64,000 nucleotides of DNA from Rheinheimera sp. 4Y26 (GCF_025245835.1 NZ_JAOBWS010000008.1:62001-126000); one strand, 5' to 3'; counted from the stretch's first letter, positions 25,387 to 35,118 are shown. Program-made: numbers and translations. Notes: generated from the sequence alone by a model not told the origin.

Positions 25387-25779
25387 TTAACAGCGTTCAG
25401 CCTGCAACCTGTTGCATTTAGCCAGCACTGATTCAATTTTTTTCGCGGAAAAGGGTTTGGCAATAAAACCGCAGGCGCCCGCCAGAATACTTTGCTGCAC
25501 GTTTTCTACAGTGCTGTGGGCAGTCATAATCACGACGTTGGCGTCAGGATTAATTTCTTTCAGTTGTTTTAACAAAGTTTTGCCGTCGCAATCGGGCAAT
25601 TCAATGTCTAAAAACACCACATCCTGTTTCATTTTGCTGTAGCTGCTGATGCCGTGGCTGCCATCAGAAGCTTCGCTGACATGGCTGATGCCAAGCAGCA
25701 TCAGAGTCTGGCGCAGATATTCCCGCACTGAAGTGACATCGTCGATAATCAGCACTGAACAATCGGAGACTTTCATCAT
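25387..25779 (-). CDS. Stand-alone response-regulator receiver
   Basis: A 130-residue single receiver domain with D13/D14, phospho-acceptor D58 (VVFLDIELPD), T86 and K108 (FIAKPFS), so phosphorylation should work. There is no output domain. Such CheY-like proteins act by protein contact. No histidine kinase is adjacent. The protein could start at either of the first two ATG codons. Its C-terminus (KCNRLQAERC) is unusual in having two cysteines. Confidence 0.9.
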   Translation of the reverse strand: MMKVSDCSVLIIDDVTSVREYLRQTLMLLGISHVSEASDGSHGISSYSKMKQDVVFLDIELPDCDGKTLLKQLKEINPDANVVIMTAHSTVENVQQSILAGACGFIAKPFSAKKIESVLAKCNRLQAERC

Positions 25780-26128
25780 TCTTCCTTAAATGTCTGAGAT
25801 CCATCTTTTGTTAAGTTGTAGCTGGCGCTGGCCGGACTGGCAAGCTGAGTAAATTCAGTTCTTTGTGATTGCTGGTACTTTAATAGGTACTTTGCAAAAA
25901 TTTGTAACTGTAATTTTCCACATGCTAGCAAATTTTGTGGTGTCTGGTACAGCAGCCGTTGTTTTTTTGTCGGAGCAGCAATAAAGCCGCCTTTTGCCAA
26001 GCGCGCTTTACGCTGTGATGATGCTGAGTTATGGTGAAGTCTTAAGCAAATACAGCAGCAAATGGACGTTTTGTGTGCAGTTGATTGATTACAGCGAGAT
26101 TTTCGCTTTACCTTTGACTTTCCTTTTG
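25780..26128. other. Non-coding stretch between the receiver gene and tRNA-Trp
   Basis: No convincing gene is seen. A minus-strand open frame here starts only at TTG, has no ribosome binding site and matches no family. An 8-base direct repeat (GGTACTTT at 25874-25881 and 25886-25893) lies upstream of the receiver gene and could be a regulator site. Confidence 0.4.
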
Positions 26129-26134
26129 TATAAT
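26107..26134 (+). promoter_or_regulatory. Promoter of the tRNA-Trp/holD unit
   Basis: A perfect -10 box TATAAT (26129-26134) has TTTACC (26107-26112) 16 bases upstream as a plausible -35. A GC-rich discriminator (GGCCGC) follows, as in stringently controlled stable-RNA promoters. The tRNA begins 16 bases after the -10. Confidence 0.65.
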
Positions 26135-26149
26135 GGCCGCTCCAACGCT

Positions 26150-26226
26150 AGGGGCATAGTTCCAATTGGTAGAACAGCGGTCTCCAAAACCGATGGTTGG
26201 GGGTTCGAATCCCTCTGCCCCTGCCA
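26150..26226 (+). tRNA. tRNA-Trp (anticodon CCA)
   Basis: A complete cloverleaf. The acceptor stem is AGGGGCA / TGCCCCT. The anticodon stem-loop contains CTCCAAA with anticodon CCA at 26184-26186. The T-loop is TTCGAAT. Discriminator G and an encoded CCA end at 26226. It closely resembles E. coli tRNA-Trp. No terminator follows; holD starts 12 bases later. Confidence 0.97.
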
Positions 26227-26238
26227 CTTCTTCTGAAG

Positions 26239-26691
26239 ATGAAATTGAATACACATCAGCAGCAACTGCTGCAAATTCTCCGAATTAAACCACTGAATCT
26301 GCATGCAGATTTTTTGTCGTTTTCAGAGCATTCAGCTGCGAAAAACAAAGATAATACCCATCAGCATCAGGTGGCAGCTCAATTGCCGGCTTCAACTGAG
26401 CAGGTGGATGCAGAGTTCTCAGCATTGATGGGCACCGACACAGAAACTGCAGCGCAATCTTGTGCTGAAATCGAATGGCCACTGCTCCAGCTACAGCAGG
26501 ATATTCAGTTGCTGCTGCAGCAAAAATCGCGACAGTTGTCGACCAAATTAAGCTGGCAAACCAAAGCTGAACTCACAGACAGTTATCTCGATGGTCAGTT
26601 ACTCTGCACCCCAGATCTTCAAAACCTCACGAATGCCCAAAGCAAACGCCAGTTATGGCAACTATTCAATAACGGATGGTCTGATGTCTGA
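26239..26691 (+). CDS. holD: DNA polymerase III psi subunit (HolD), probable
   Basis: A 150-residue protein, probably HolD, which joins the clamp loader (with chi) to SSB. Support comes from position directly before rimI, as in E. coli, and from two regions. The N-terminal QLLQILRIKPLNLH resembles the psi helix that binds the clamp loader. The C-terminal TPDLQNLTNAQSKRQLWQLF corresponds to the SPALTDL...ALWQQI end of E. coli psi. The middle is Gln-rich and poorly conserved, as usual for psi. An upstream in-frame start would lie inside tRNA-Trp and is rejected. The 3' end overlaps rimI by 8 bases. Confidence 0.68.
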   Translation: MKLNTHQQQLLQILRIKPLNLHADFLSFSEHSAAKNKDNTHQHQVAAQLPASTEQVDAEFSALMGTDTETAAQSCAEIEWPLLQLQQDIQLLLQQKSRQLSTKLSWQTKAELTDSYLDGQLLCTPDLQNLTNAQSKRQLWQLFNNGWSDV

Positions 26692-27139
26692 TGTGCTGAT
26701 CCGCCCTGCGCTGGAAACGGATATCGAGGCTATGCTGGCGATAGAACAAAGCGCCACCAGCCATCCCTGGAGCAAAGCCACTTTCACCGGTTGTTTTGGC
26801 GAACGTTATTTTAATTTTGTGTTGCAGCAAGGTGATGAAATACTTGGTTTTTATATTGGTAACTTTGTTGCCGGTGAAGCCAGTTTGTTTGATATTTGTG
26901 TAGCGCCCAAAGCGCAGGGGCAGGGCTTTGGCCGTTTATTGCTGGAGCATTTTATCGCTGAATCTGAAGCAAAACAGGCCTTTGATTGCTGGCTGGAAGT
27001 ACGCGAGAGCAACCACAGTGCCATCGAGCTTTATCAGAGTGCCGGTTTTCACCAAAATGGCAAAAGAGTCAATTATTACCCAACAGCCACTGGTCACGAA
27101 GATGCCATTTTAATGGGCTTGCCACTGCGTTTTGGCTAA
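26684..27139 (+). CDS. rimI: Ribosomal protein S18-alanine N-acetyltransferase
   Basis: A 151-residue GNAT acetyltransferase for the N-terminus of ribosomal protein S18. The acetyl-CoA loop is GQGFGRLLL. The conserved block CWLEVRESNHSAIELYQSAGF includes the catalytic Glu and Tyr of RimI. NYYPTATGHEDAILM is near-identical to family consensus. The ATG at 26684 overlaps the holD end by 8 bases. A longer frame from 26591 would overlap holD by about 100 bases and lacks homology. Confidence 0.95.
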   Translation: MSDVLIRPALETDIEAMLAIEQSATSHPWSKATFTGCFGERYFNFVLQQGDEILGFYIGNFVAGEASLFDICVAPKAQGQGFGRLLLEHFIAESEAKQAFDCWLEVRESNHSAIELYQSAGFHQNGKRVNYYPTATGHEDAILMGLPLRFG

Positions 27140-27271
27140 GCCTTCCGGGTCATCCCTGTAATTGACGTCCAGGCTCAGTTCATTTTTGCATAGCCGTTCA
27201 GGCTGCAGAGTATGACAGCTAAAAATCCCATCAGACAGATGCTGCTATGGCTGTGCCTGCGCTTTGCATCC

Positions 27272-27280
27272 TGCTATAAT
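27272..27280 (+). promoter_or_regulatory. Extended -10 promoter of prfC-argS
   Basis: TGCTATAAT is a perfect -10 box with an extended TG element, followed by a CGCCGCC discriminator. No good -35 is seen, as expected for an extended -10 promoter. It lies about 90 bases before the prfC start. Confidence 0.6.
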
Positions 27281-27370
27281 CGCCGCCATTTTGCACAAAG
27301 CTCGGCAGCCGCCGCTGATGTTCAGCCGGTGAGTCTTGTTGACTGAATTGATATTGGAACCTACGCACGC

Positions 27371-28978
27371 ATGGCCTCTGCACAATTTCTTGAAGAAGTG
27401 AATAAACGTCGCACCTTTGCGATTATTTCTCACCCCGACGCCGGTAAAACCACCATCACTGAAAAAGTGTTGTTGTTTGGTCAGCTGATTCAAAAAGCCG
27501 GTACAGTGAAAGGGAAAAAATCCGGCCAATACGCCACCTCTGACTGGATGGAAATGGAAAAAGAGCGTGGTATTTCTGTGACCACTTCTGTGATGCAGTT
27601 TCCTTATGCCGATTGCCTGGTGAACCTGCTGGACACGCCGGGTCACGAAGACTTCTCTGAAGATACTTACCGCACCTTAACGGCGGTGGATTCCTGTTTA
27701 ATGGTGATCGACGGCGCCAAAGGTGTTGAAGACCGCACCATTAAGCTGATGGAAGTCACACGCTTACGTGACACGCCTATTATCACTTTTATGAACAAAA
27801 TGGACCGCGATATTCGCGATCCTATTGATTTACTTGATGAAGTTGAAAGTGTATTAAAAATCGCCTGTGCCCCTATTACCTGGCCTATTGCGTCCGGTAA
27901 AGAGTTCAAAGGGGTGTATCACATTCTCAGAGATGAAGTGGTGTTTTATAAGTCGGGTCAGGGTCACACTATTCAGGAAGTGGACACCATAAAGGGCATT
28001 AACAACCCTGAGCTGGATGCCCGTATTGGTTATTACGCCCAGCAGCTGCGGGATGAAATGGAGCTGGTAAAAGGCGCCAGCCATGAATTTGATTTAGAAC
28101 TGTTTTTAAAAGGTGAACTGACACCGGTATTTTTTGGTACCGCTTTAGGTAACTTTGGTGTCGACCATATGCTGGACGGTTTAACCGACTGGGCGCCGGC
28201 ACCACAACACCGAGCTACCACAGACCGGGTGGTTGAACCTACTGAAGAAAGCTTCTCCGGTTTTGTGTTTAAAATTCAGGCCAATATGGACCCGAAACAC
28301 CGTGACCGTGTGGCCTTTTTACGCATTTGCTCGGGTAAATATGAAAAAGGCATGAAAATGCACCATGTGCGCATCGGCAAAGACATGCTGGTACCACAGG
28401 CTTTAACCTTCCTTGCTGGCGATCGTGAGCATGTGGAAGAAGCTTATCCTGGCGATATTATTGGTTTACATAACCATGGCACCATCCAGATTGGTGACAC
28501 TTTTACTGCAGGTGAAAAATACTCTTTTACCGGTATTCCCAACTTTGCGCCTGAACTGTTCCGCCGCATCCGGCTGCGCGACCCATTAAAACAAAAGCAG
28601 CTGCTCAAAGGTTTAGTGCAGTTGTCGGAAGAGGGCGCTGTGCAGGTCTTCAGGCCACTGGATAATAACGATTTAATTGTTGGCGCCGTGGGGGTGCTGC
28701 AGTTTGACGTGGTGGTGCACCGCTTAAAGTCGGAATACAACGTAGATGCAATTTATGAAAGTGTGAACGTGACCACAGCGCGCTGGGTCTATTCAGATGA
28801 TGGCAAGGCGCTGGATGAATTTAAAAATAAAGCCAGTAGCAACCTGGCGCTGGATGGCGGCGACAATTTAAGTTACCTGGCGCCTACTATGGTGAATTTA
28901 AACCTGGCGATGGAACGTTATCCAAAAATGAAATTCCATAAAACCCGCGAACAAACTTTCGCGAGTAAGGCAAAATAA
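27371..28978 (+). CDS. prfC: Peptide chain release factor 3
   Basis: A 535-residue translational GTPase that removes RF1/RF2 from the ribosome after termination. G1 is [13 protein letters not shown]3 is DTPGHEDF, and G4 is NKMDRD. The N-terminal [14 protein letters not shown] is canonical for RF3, and length is close to E. coli (529). It is followed after 3 bases by argS, giving a prfC-argS unit. Confidence 0.98.
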   Translation: MASAQFLEEVNKRRTFAIISHPDAGKTTITEKVLLFGQLIQKAGTVKGKKSGQYATSDWMEMEKERGISVTTSVMQFPYADCLVNLLDTPGHEDFSEDTYRTLTAVDSCLMVIDGAKGVEDRTIKLMEVTRLRDTPIITFMNKMDRDIRDPIDLLDEVESVLKIACAPITWPIASGKEFKGVYHILRDEVVFYKSGQGHTIQEVDTIKGINNPELDARIGYYAQQLRDEMELVKGASHEFDLELFLKGELTPVFFGTALGNFGVDHMLDGLTDWAPAPQHRATTDRVVEPTEESFSGFVFKIQANMDPKHRDRVAFLRICSGKYEKGMKMHHVRIGKDMLVPQALTFLAGDREHVEEAYPGDIIGLHNHGTIQIGDTFTAGEKYSFTGIPNFAPELFRRIRLRDPLKQKQLLKGLVQLSEEGAVQVFRPLDNNDLIVGAVGVLQFDVVVHRLKSEYNVDAIYESVNVTTARWVYSDDGKALDEFKNKASSNLALDGGDNLSYLAPTMVNLNLAMERYPKMKFHKTREQTFASKAK

Positions 28979-28981
28979 TTC

Positions 28982-30721
28982 ATGAATATTAAACAGTTAT
29001 TATCAGATAAAACCCAGGCGGCCATGATTGCCGTGGGTTTACCGGCAGATACCAACACAGCCGTTACTCAAAGCACTAAAGCAGGTTTTGGTGATTATCA
29101 AATCAACGGTGCTATGGCAGCAGCCAAGCTTCTGAAAACCAATCCACGTGATTTAGCCCAGCAGCTGCTGGAAAAGCTGGATTTGGCGGACATGGCTGAA
29201 AAAGTTGAAGTGGCAGGCCCTGGTTTTATTAACGTGACACTGAAAAACGACTGGGTGGCGGCACAATTACAACCGGCCTTGCTGGACGCACGTTTAGGTG
29301 TGAGCCCAAACCCTAAACCACAAAAAGTGGTAGTGGATTATTCGGCGCCTAACCTTGCCAAAGAAATGCATGTGGGCCATTTACGCTCCACCATTATTGG
29401 TGACGCTGTAGTACGCGCGTTGGAATTCTGGGGTGATGACGTTGTTCGCCAGAACCATATGGGCGACTGGGGTACACAATTTGGCATGCTGATCGCGCAT
29501 CTGGAAGATAAACTGGCGGCCGGTGTTGACCTTGAAACCGTGGCCCTTGCCGATTTAGAAGATTTTTACCGCGAAGCGAAAAAACGTTTTGATGACGAAG
29601 CAGGTTTTGCCGATAAATCACGTGATTATGTGGTGAAACTGCAAAGTGGCGATGCACATTGCCAGAAGTTATGGCAGCTGTTTATCGACACCTCGATTAA
29701 ACACAGTGAAGAAGTGTACCGTGCGTTAAACGTGACTTTGGGCCATGAACATATCAAGCCTGAGTCGGCTTATAACCCAATGTTGCAGTCTATTGTCGAC
29801 AACTTAAAAGCCACCGGCATTGCGGTGGAAGATCAGGGCGCTTTAGTGGTATTCCTGCATGAGCTGGCCGACAAAGAAGGCAACCCATCGCCTTTTATTA
29901 TCCAGAAAACCGGCGGTGGTTTTTTATATGCCACTACCGACTTAGCGGCCTGTAAATACCGCAGCCACGAACTTGGTGTTGATCGTATTATTATTTTCAC
30001 CGACGCCCGTCAGGCGCTGCACTTTAAACAAGTGGAGCTGGTAGCGCGTAAAGCCGGTTTGCTCAGAACTTTAACGTCTTACGAGCATTGCCCTTTTGGC
30101 ACCATGATGGGCGAAGATGGCAAACCATTTAAAACCCGTACCGGTGGCACGGTAAAACTGGCAGAACTGCTGGAAGAAGCGGTAGTGCGTGCTAAAGCCG
30201 TGGTGGAACAAAAATCCACTGAGTTAAGCGAAGGCGAAATTGCCGAAGTGGCGCGTAAAGTGGGTATCGGTGCAGTAAAATTTGCCGATTTATCCAAAAA
30301 CCGCACTTCCGATTACATCTTCAGCTGGGATTCGATGCTGAGTTTTGAAGGCGCAACAGCCCCTTATCTGCAGTACGCTTATACCAGGGTGCGGAGTATT
30401 TTACGCCGCGCTGAAGTGGCCGAAAACTTTAACGCGCCGCTGCAACTGGTTGAATCTCATGAAAAACAACTGGCATTAAAAACGCTGCAGTTTGAAGAAA
30501 CACTGCAGCAGGTGATGAAAGACGCCCAGCCAAACCTGCTGTGTAATTACCTGTATGAACTGGCCAGTTTATATATGAGTTTTTACGAAGCCTGCCCTAT
30601 TTTAAAAGAAGGGGTTGAACCGGCGCTGCGTGACAGCCGTTTAATGCTGAGCATTGGCGTATCGCGCTTATTGGCCAAAGGCTTAGACCTTCTGGGCATT
30701 GAAGTGATGGAACGGATGTAA
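28982..30721 (+). CDS. argS: Arginyl-tRNA synthetase
   Basis: A 579-residue class I synthetase that charges tRNA-Arg. The HIGH-like motif is [12 protein letters not shown]. The KMSKS region is replaced by [10 protein letters not shown], as usual for bacterial ArgRS. The N-terminal additional domain and the C-terminal DALR anticodon-binding domain are present in order. Length matches E. coli (577). A strong terminator follows the stop. Confidence 0.98.
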   Translation: MNIKQLLSDKTQAAMIAVGLPADTNTAVTQSTKAGFGDYQINGAMAAAKLLKTNPRDLAQQLLEKLDLADMAEKVEVAGPGFINVTLKNDWVAAQLQPALLDARLGVSPNPKPQKVVVDYSAPNLAKEMHVGHLRSTIIGDAVVRALEFWGDDVVRQNHMGDWGTQFGMLIAHLEDKLAAGVDLETVALADLEDFYREAKKRFDDEAGFADKSRDYVVKLQSGDAHCQKLWQLFIDTSIKHSEEVYRALNVTLGHEHIKPESAYNPMLQSIVDNLKATGIAVEDQGALVVFLHELADKEGNPSPFIIQKTGGGFLYATTDLAACKYRSHELGVDRIIIFTDARQALHFKQVELVARKAGLLRTLTSYEHCPFGTMMGEDGKPFKTRTGGTVKLAELLEEAVVRAKAVVEQKSTELSEGEIAEVARKVGIGAVKFADLSKNRTSDYIFSWDSMLSFEGATAPYLQYAYTRVRSILRRAEVAENFNAPLQLVESHEKQLALKTLQFEETLQQVMKDAQPNLLCNYLYELASLYMSFYEACPILKEGVEPALRDSRLMLSIGVSRLLAKGLDLLGIEVMERM

Positions 30722-30726
30722 CAACT

Positions 30727-30751
30727 AAAAAAAGCGCTTCGGCGCTTTTTT
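30727..30751 (+). terminator. Terminator of prfC-argS
   Basis: Stem AAAAAAGCGC / GCGCTTTTTT closed by a stable TTCG tetraloop, 5 bases after the argS stop. Confidence 0.9.
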
Positions 30752-30825
30752 GTTATCTGGCATGAAGTAACGGAATTAAGCATGAAGGAATTCATTGTTA
30801 CGCATTGGGTGGGAAGGAATAAAAA

Positions 30826-31464
30826 ATGAAAATTGACGATATTCGCCGCAGCTATGTCAAAGATAAGCTGGATTTAGACAAATTAAACGCCGACCCTTTT
30901 GTGCAGTTTGAGCTCTGGCTCAAAGATGCTATTGCCGCTGAATTACCGGACCCAACGGCAATGTGTGTGGCCACAGTGGATGAAAACGGCCAGCCATCAC
31001 AACGGCTGGTGCTGCTCAAAGATGTCAATCCGGAGGGTTTTGTGTTTTACACCAACCTTGGTAGCCGCAAAGCAAAAGAGCTTGCTGGTAATCCGAAGGT
31101 TTGTCTGCATTTTCCCTGGCATCCGCTGGAGCGGCAGGTCATTGTCTATGGCACAGCGACAGAGTTGCCGGTCAGAAATGTGATTAAATATTTTTTATCC
31201 AGACCCAAAGAAAGTCAGCTGGCGGCCTGGGCCTCAGAGCAAAGCCGGCCTGTGTCGACCCGTCAGGCGCTGATGCAAAAATTTGCTGAAATTAAACATA
31301 AGTTTGAACACGGCGAAGTGCCGGTGCCGTCATTCTGGGGTGGTTTTCAAATCAAACCCCATGCCATTGAATTCTGGCAGGGCGGGGAGCACAGATTGCA
31401 CGACCGTTTTATGTACCAGTTACAGGCCGATGGTAGCTGGGCTATTGAACGCTTGTGCCCATAA
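30826..31464 (+). CDS. pdxH: Pyridoxine/pyridoxamine 5'-phosphate oxidase
   Basis: A 212-residue FMN oxidase that makes pyridoxal 5'-phosphate. Hallmarks are DPFVQFELW near the N-terminus, RLVLLKDVNPEGFVFYTN and SRKAKEL at the FMN/PLP site, and the C-terminal WGGFQIKPHAIEFWQGGEHRLHDR. Length matches E. coli PdxH (218). It is probably co-transcribed with the downstream TatD-family gene 28 bases away. Confidence 0.97.
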   Translation: MKIDDIRRSYVKDKLDLDKLNADPFVQFELWLKDAIAAELPDPTAMCVATVDENGQPSQRLVLLKDVNPEGFVFYTNLGSRKAKELAGNPKVCLHFPWHPLERQVIVYGTATELPVRNVIKYFLSRPKESQLAAWASEQSRPVSTRQALMQKFAEIKHKFEHGEVPVPSFWGGFQIKPHAIEFWQGGEHRLHDRFMYQLQADGSWAIERLCP

Positions 31465-31492
31465 CAGCTTCCATAACAGCTGAGGTAGCATT

Positions 31493-32287
31493 GTGAATAC
31501 AGCTCTGTTGCCGGCGCTTTTTGACAGTCATTGCCATCTGGATTTACCTGAATTATGGCAAGACTGGCCTTTGCACTGGCAACAGGCCAAAGCGGTGGGC
31601 GTACGCTCTTGTTTAATTCCGGCGGTGCAGCAGTCGTCCTGGTTGCAGTTGCTGGCTTTTAAGCAGCAACAACGAGAATTTCAGATTGCACTCGGTATAC
31701 ATCCCTGGTGGGCCAAAGCACATTCATTGCAAGCTCTGACTGAGCTTGAACATTTGCTGGCGCAGCACTCAGAGCAAATTTGTGCTGTCGGTGAAATAGG
31801 GCTGGATTTTGCGATTGCACCAGACACTTTTGCGATGCAGCAACAGCTGTTTGCTGCGCAGCTGGCACTTGCAGTTCAACATCAAAAACCAGTGATTTTG
31901 CATCACCGTAAATCTATGGTGCAGCTACTGGCTGAGATAAAACGGCAAAAATTTAAAGAAGGTGGCATTTTACATGCCTTTTCCGGCAGCCCGGAGCAAG
32001 GGCAGGCTTTTCTCGATTTGGGTTTTAAACTGGGTATTGGCGGCACTATCAGTTACGAGCGCAGCCAGAAAACGCAAAATGCGGTGCGTCGTTTGCCATT
32101 GACCAGTTTTGTGCTGGAAACCGACGCACCGGCCATGCCGCTTGCTGGTTTTCAGGGGCAAAACAATACGCCCAAACAATTGGCGCTGGTGTTTCAGCAT
32201 TTTTGCAGTTTAAGGCCGGAAACTCCGGAAGAAATTGCCGACATCTTATGGCAGAACACCATGCAGTCGCTGCAATTAAAAGCCTGA
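31493..32287 (+). CDS. TatD-family metal-dependent hydrolase (YjjV-like)
   Basis: A 264-residue TIM-barrel hydrolase of the TatD family (DNase-like). The metal ligands are in FDSHCHLD, the Glu of GEIGLDF, His in ILHHRK, His in ILHAFSG and the Asp in LETDAPAMP. GTG is the start, with TGAGG 7 bases upstream. It resembles E. coli YjjV most closely. Its role may be 3'-5' exonuclease or D-aminoacyl-tRNA deacylase activity, as proposed for the family. Confidence 0.92.
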   Translation: MNTALLPALFDSHCHLDLPELWQDWPLHWQQAKAVGVRSCLIPAVQQSSWLQLLAFKQQQREFQIALGIHPWWAKAHSLQALTELEHLLAQHSEQICAVGEIGLDFAIAPDTFAMQQQLFAAQLALAVQHQKPVILHHRKSMVQLLAEIKRQKFKEGGILHAFSGSPEQGQAFLDLGFKLGIGGTISYERSQKTQNAVRRLPLTSFVLETDAPAMPLAGFQGQNNTPKQLALVFQHFCSLRPETPEEIADILWQNTMQSLQLKA

Positions 32288-32375
32288 GGTAACAGGTCCG
32301 GATAAGGCTGTTTGAGCCAAAGCACCTGCACTGACCAATACTTGTGCTGGCGGACTTAGCGCAGTGGAATTGTTG

Positions 32376-33005
32376 TTAACTTTTTATATGTTCGTGACTA
32401 TCTAAAGCGGCGTGATGCAACTCTTGATTGCTGGCCAGCTTGTGCGACAGCAGCAATAAACTGGAGCGCGCCATTAATGCCACCAGGGCCGCCAGTGCCA
32501 GCATCCACAATACCTGTTCCATCATGGCGTGCCAGGCGCTCGACACAGCGCTAAAGCCGGTATCTTGTTTTAAGCTGATTTTGATATAACCCAACAGCTG
32601 AGAGCCCTGATAAATTTCCTGCACCATCGGCTGCAACTCCACCTTGTGTTGAGGTGCATATAACAACCGCGCAGGCTCACTACCGCTGGATTCACTTAAC
32701 CGCACGCCGTTGGCGTCGTACACCACCACATCGTGTAAATAAGGGCTGGACGCCAGCTGCTGGGTCAGTGCCGTCAGACCGTCGAGCTGGTCGTTTTCAA
32801 TCAGATAAGCGGCGGTTTGTGCCAAAGCTTTTAAGGTTTCACGCATCAGTACCGAACTTTGCTCGGCAAACAGCCGCTGTCCCTGATTACTGCTGTCATG
32901 CCACCACTGTAATAAAACAATCAGGCCGGTGATAGCGAGCAGCAGTTGCACTGAACGGAATAGTTTTGCTGATTTTTTTCGCGTTTTTGTCGCTGAATTT
33001 GTCAT
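32376..33005 (-). CDS. Smp/AhpA (YtjB)-like membrane protein
   Basis: A 209-residue protein with two membrane helices (about residues 17-37 and 160-182) flanking a periplasmic sensor-like loop of about 120 residues (VVVYDANGVRLSESSG). This is the architecture of E. coli Smp/YtjB, which is likewise divergent from serB. The ATG at 33005 is chosen over an earlier in-frame codon at 33062, because the first helix then starts at the usual distance. Function is poorly known; relatives are virulence- or chemoreceptor-like membrane proteins. Confidence 0.8.
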   Translation of the reverse strand: MTNSATKTRKKSAKLFRSVQLLLAITGLIVLLQWWHDSSNQGQRLFAEQSSVLMRETLKALAQTAAYLIENDQLDGLTALTQQLASSPYLHDVVVYDANGVRLSESSGSEPARLLYAPQHKVELQPMVQEIYQGSQLLGYIKISLKQDTGFSAVSSAWHAMMEQVLWMLALAALVALMARSSLLLLSHKLASNQELHHAALDSHEHIKS

Positions 33006-33022
33006 TTTCACTACACCATAGA

Positions 33023-33052
33023 CTGACAGGGGCTGAAAAATGTCGGTAGAAT
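33023..33052 (+). promoter_or_regulatory. Probable serB promoter
   Basis: CTGACA (33023-33028) and TAGAAT (33047-33052) are separated by 18 bases, each matching consensus at 5 of 6 positions. They sit in the divergent gap about 34 bases before the serB GTG. Confidence 0.6.
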
Positions 33053-33085
33053 GCCACGGCATCAGGTTGAAGTATAGGGATCAGT

Positions 33086-34126
33086 GTGGGCTTTTTTCTG
33101 AACTGGACACGGCAGCAGCCGGTAGAAATCGACTTTTTTTCGTTATTACAACAGCATTCTTTATTGCAGCAGACATCAGCTCCAGATGGCTTTTTACTGT
33201 CGGCCCCGGAGCCGGTCAGTGCGTCAAAAATGCACCAGAGCATTCAGGCCAGAATTTGTTGTTTTGGTGCAAGTGTTGGCGCCGAACAGTTCGCGAAGCT
33301 GGTTGAGTTGTTACAACCTGAGCACAGTACAATGCTACTGACTGCGGGCTCGCCGCACCCGGAATTAGCCGCAGCTTTATATCTTGGACTGAATCAGCCC
33401 TTGTCTGAGTCTTTGCAGATGAAACTGAAAGACTTTGGCAGCAGTATAGCCGCTGAGCTTGTCTATCTGGAAGGTAATCTAAGGTTAAGCCAACCTGGCG
33501 TGCTGGTAATGGATATGGACAGCACCGCCATTCAGATTGAATGTATTGATGAAATTGCGGTGCTTGCCGGCGTGGGTGAGCAAGTGGCAGCGGTGACAGC
33601 AAGGGCGATGAATGGCGAGCTGGATTTTGCCCAGAGCCTGACGCAAAGGGTGGCGGCGCTTGCCGGTGCACCACAGACTGTGCTGGCTGAGGTGCTGCAA
33701 CAGCTGCCTTTGATGCCGGGTTTAACTTCGCTGGTCTCGCATCTGCAGGCCCATCAATGGCAGGTGGTAATAGCCTCTGGTGGTTTTACCTATTTTACTG
33801 ATGCCCTCAAAGCGCAGCTTGGCCTCACCGCCACATATGCCAATGTGCTGGAGATAGCCGATGGCAAACTGACCGGCAAGGTGCTGGGCGCTATTGTGGA
33901 TGCACAGCGTAAAGCTGAAGTGGTGGCCGAAGTGGCGACTGCATATCAGCTCCCACAGAGCCAGACTGTGGCTATCGGCGATGGTGCCAATGACCTGCCG
34001 ATGTTGGCAAAAGCCGCGCTTGGCGTGGCTTTTCATGCCAAACCCAAAGTACAGGCCCAGGCCAAAGCCGCTATCCGGCAGGGTTCTTTGTTGCAGTTGC
34101 TGTATTTGTTAGAACCGGCCTTATGA
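33086..34126 (+). CDS. serB: Phosphoserine phosphatase
   Basis: A 346-residue HAD phosphatase for the last step of serine synthesis. The nucleophile motif is LVMDMDSTAIQIE (D143, D145). VIASGGFTYF and the acidic GDGANDLPML motif follow. The N-terminal ACT-like region (about 1-130) is longer than in E. coli SerB (322). GTG is the start, with AGGGA just upstream. It is divergent from the Smp-like gene and overlaps the next gene by 4 bases (ATGA). Confidence 0.97.
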   Translation: MGFFLNWTRQQPVEIDFFSLLQQHSLLQQTSAPDGFLLSAPEPVSASKMHQSIQARICCFGASVGAEQFAKLVELLQPEHSTMLLTAGSPHPELAAALYLGLNQPLSESLQMKLKDFGSSIAAELVYLEGNLRLSQPGVLVMDMDSTAIQIECIDEIAVLAGVGEQVAAVTARAMNGELDFAQSLTQRVAALAGAPQTVLAEVLQQLPLMPGLTSLVSHLQAHQWQVVIASGGFTYFTDALKAQLGLTATYANVLEIADGKLTGKVLGAIVDAQRKAEVVAEVATAYQLPQSQTVAIGDGANDLPMLAKAALGVAFHAKPKVQAQAKAAIRQGSLLQLLYLLEPAL

Positions 34127-35019
34127 AACATCAGCAAAGTTCGGAATATCTGGATCTGCAGCAGTACCAGCTGCATTTACGCAAGCTGACCCCTTTACAC
34201 GTCAGTCAGGCGCCCGTGCTGATGTTGCATGGTGCTATTGAAAATGGCCGGATTTTTTATAGTCAGAACGGCAAAGGGCTCGGCTGTTATCTGGCCAATC
34301 AGGGTTTTACCGTGTACTGCGCCGATTTTGCCGGCCGGGGTTTATCCAAACCTGCAGTGGGGCCGGATTTTAATCACAGTCAGCATCAGCTGATTTGTCA
34401 GGATATTCCGGCGCTTATCGAACATTTATATCAGCGCCATCAGCAAAAAATTCATCTGATTTGTCATTCATGGGGCGGGGTGGTGTTGGCTGCCAGTCTG
34501 GCACGTTTTCCACTACTGCTGGATAAAGTGCAGAACAATGTGTTTTTTGGCACAAAAAGGCGTATTTCGGTAAAAAGCGCCGCTAAAACCCTGCAAATTG
34601 ACCTGCTGTGGAATAAGGTCTCGCCCTGGCTTTGCCAACGTTATGGTTATTTGCCGGCCAAAAGCTGGCGTTTTGGCGCGGACAATGAACCGGCGCAGTT
34701 TCTGCTTGATACTGTGCATTGGATCAATACCCCGCATTTTGTTGATCCGACGGATCAGTTTGATTACGCCAAAGCAGCAGCGCAACTGCAGTGGCCGCCC
34801 AGCTGGTTTTTTGCTGCAGTAAACGACAAAATTCTCGGTCATCCGGATGATGTACGCTTATTTATGGCCGAGACTAATCTCTCGGATGCCCGTTTTAGCT
34901 TGCTGGGCAAAGCGCAGGGCGACGCGCTGGATTATGACCATATCTCAATGTTGACCCATCCACAGGCGGTACAAGGGCATTTTCAGACGTTGTCGGACTG
35001 GTTAAAACAACAAAACTGA
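34123..35019 (+). CDS. Alpha/beta-hydrolase
   Basis: A 298-residue alpha/beta-hydrolase. The oxyanion region is VLMLHGAIENG. The nucleophile elbow is LICHSWGGVV, with Cys at the position of the usual first Gly. An acid (NDKILGHPDDV) and a catalytic His (DYDHISM) follow. It overlaps serB by 4 bases, so the pair is translationally coupled, but nothing in the sequence links it to serine metabolism. Substrate unknown; esterase or lipase activity is possible. Confidence 0.88.
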   Translation: MKHQQSSEYLDLQQYQLHLRKLTPLHVSQAPVLMLHGAIENGRIFYSQNGKGLGCYLANQGFTVYCADFAGRGLSKPAVGPDFNHSQHQLICQDIPALIEHLYQRHQQKIHLICHSWGGVVLAASLARFPLLLDKVQNNVFFGTKRRISVKSAAKTLQIDLLWNKVSPWLCQRYGYLPAKSWRFGADNEPAQFLLDTVHWINTPHFVDPTDQFDYAKAAAQLQWPPSWFFAAVNDKILGHPDDVRLFMAETNLSDARFSLLGKAQGDALDYDHISMLTHPQAVQGHFQTLSDWLKQQN

Positions 35020-35118
35020 GGTTCAGGTGTAGCACTTAGAGTACCAGCTCTGGGTGCAGTCACAGCTTTCTGCCATCTGGCCTGCAGCGTGCTGTAGAGC
35101 CAAAACCAGCGCTGTGGC

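Noticed and set aside
25776-26000. 74-codon minus-strand ORF overlapping the receiver start by 4 bases
   Set aside because: Its only start is a TTG without a ribosome binding site, and the product has no recognisable family or domain. The ATGA overlap is probably chance.
26197-26238. Upstream start of holD inside tRNA-Trp
   Set aside because: It would translate the T-arm and acceptor stem of the tRNA. The ATG at 26239 gives a product aligned with the psi N-terminus.
27245-27646. 133-codon minus-strand ORF across the prfC start
   Set aside because: It is antisense to the conserved GTPase domain of prfC, and its product shows no family pattern.
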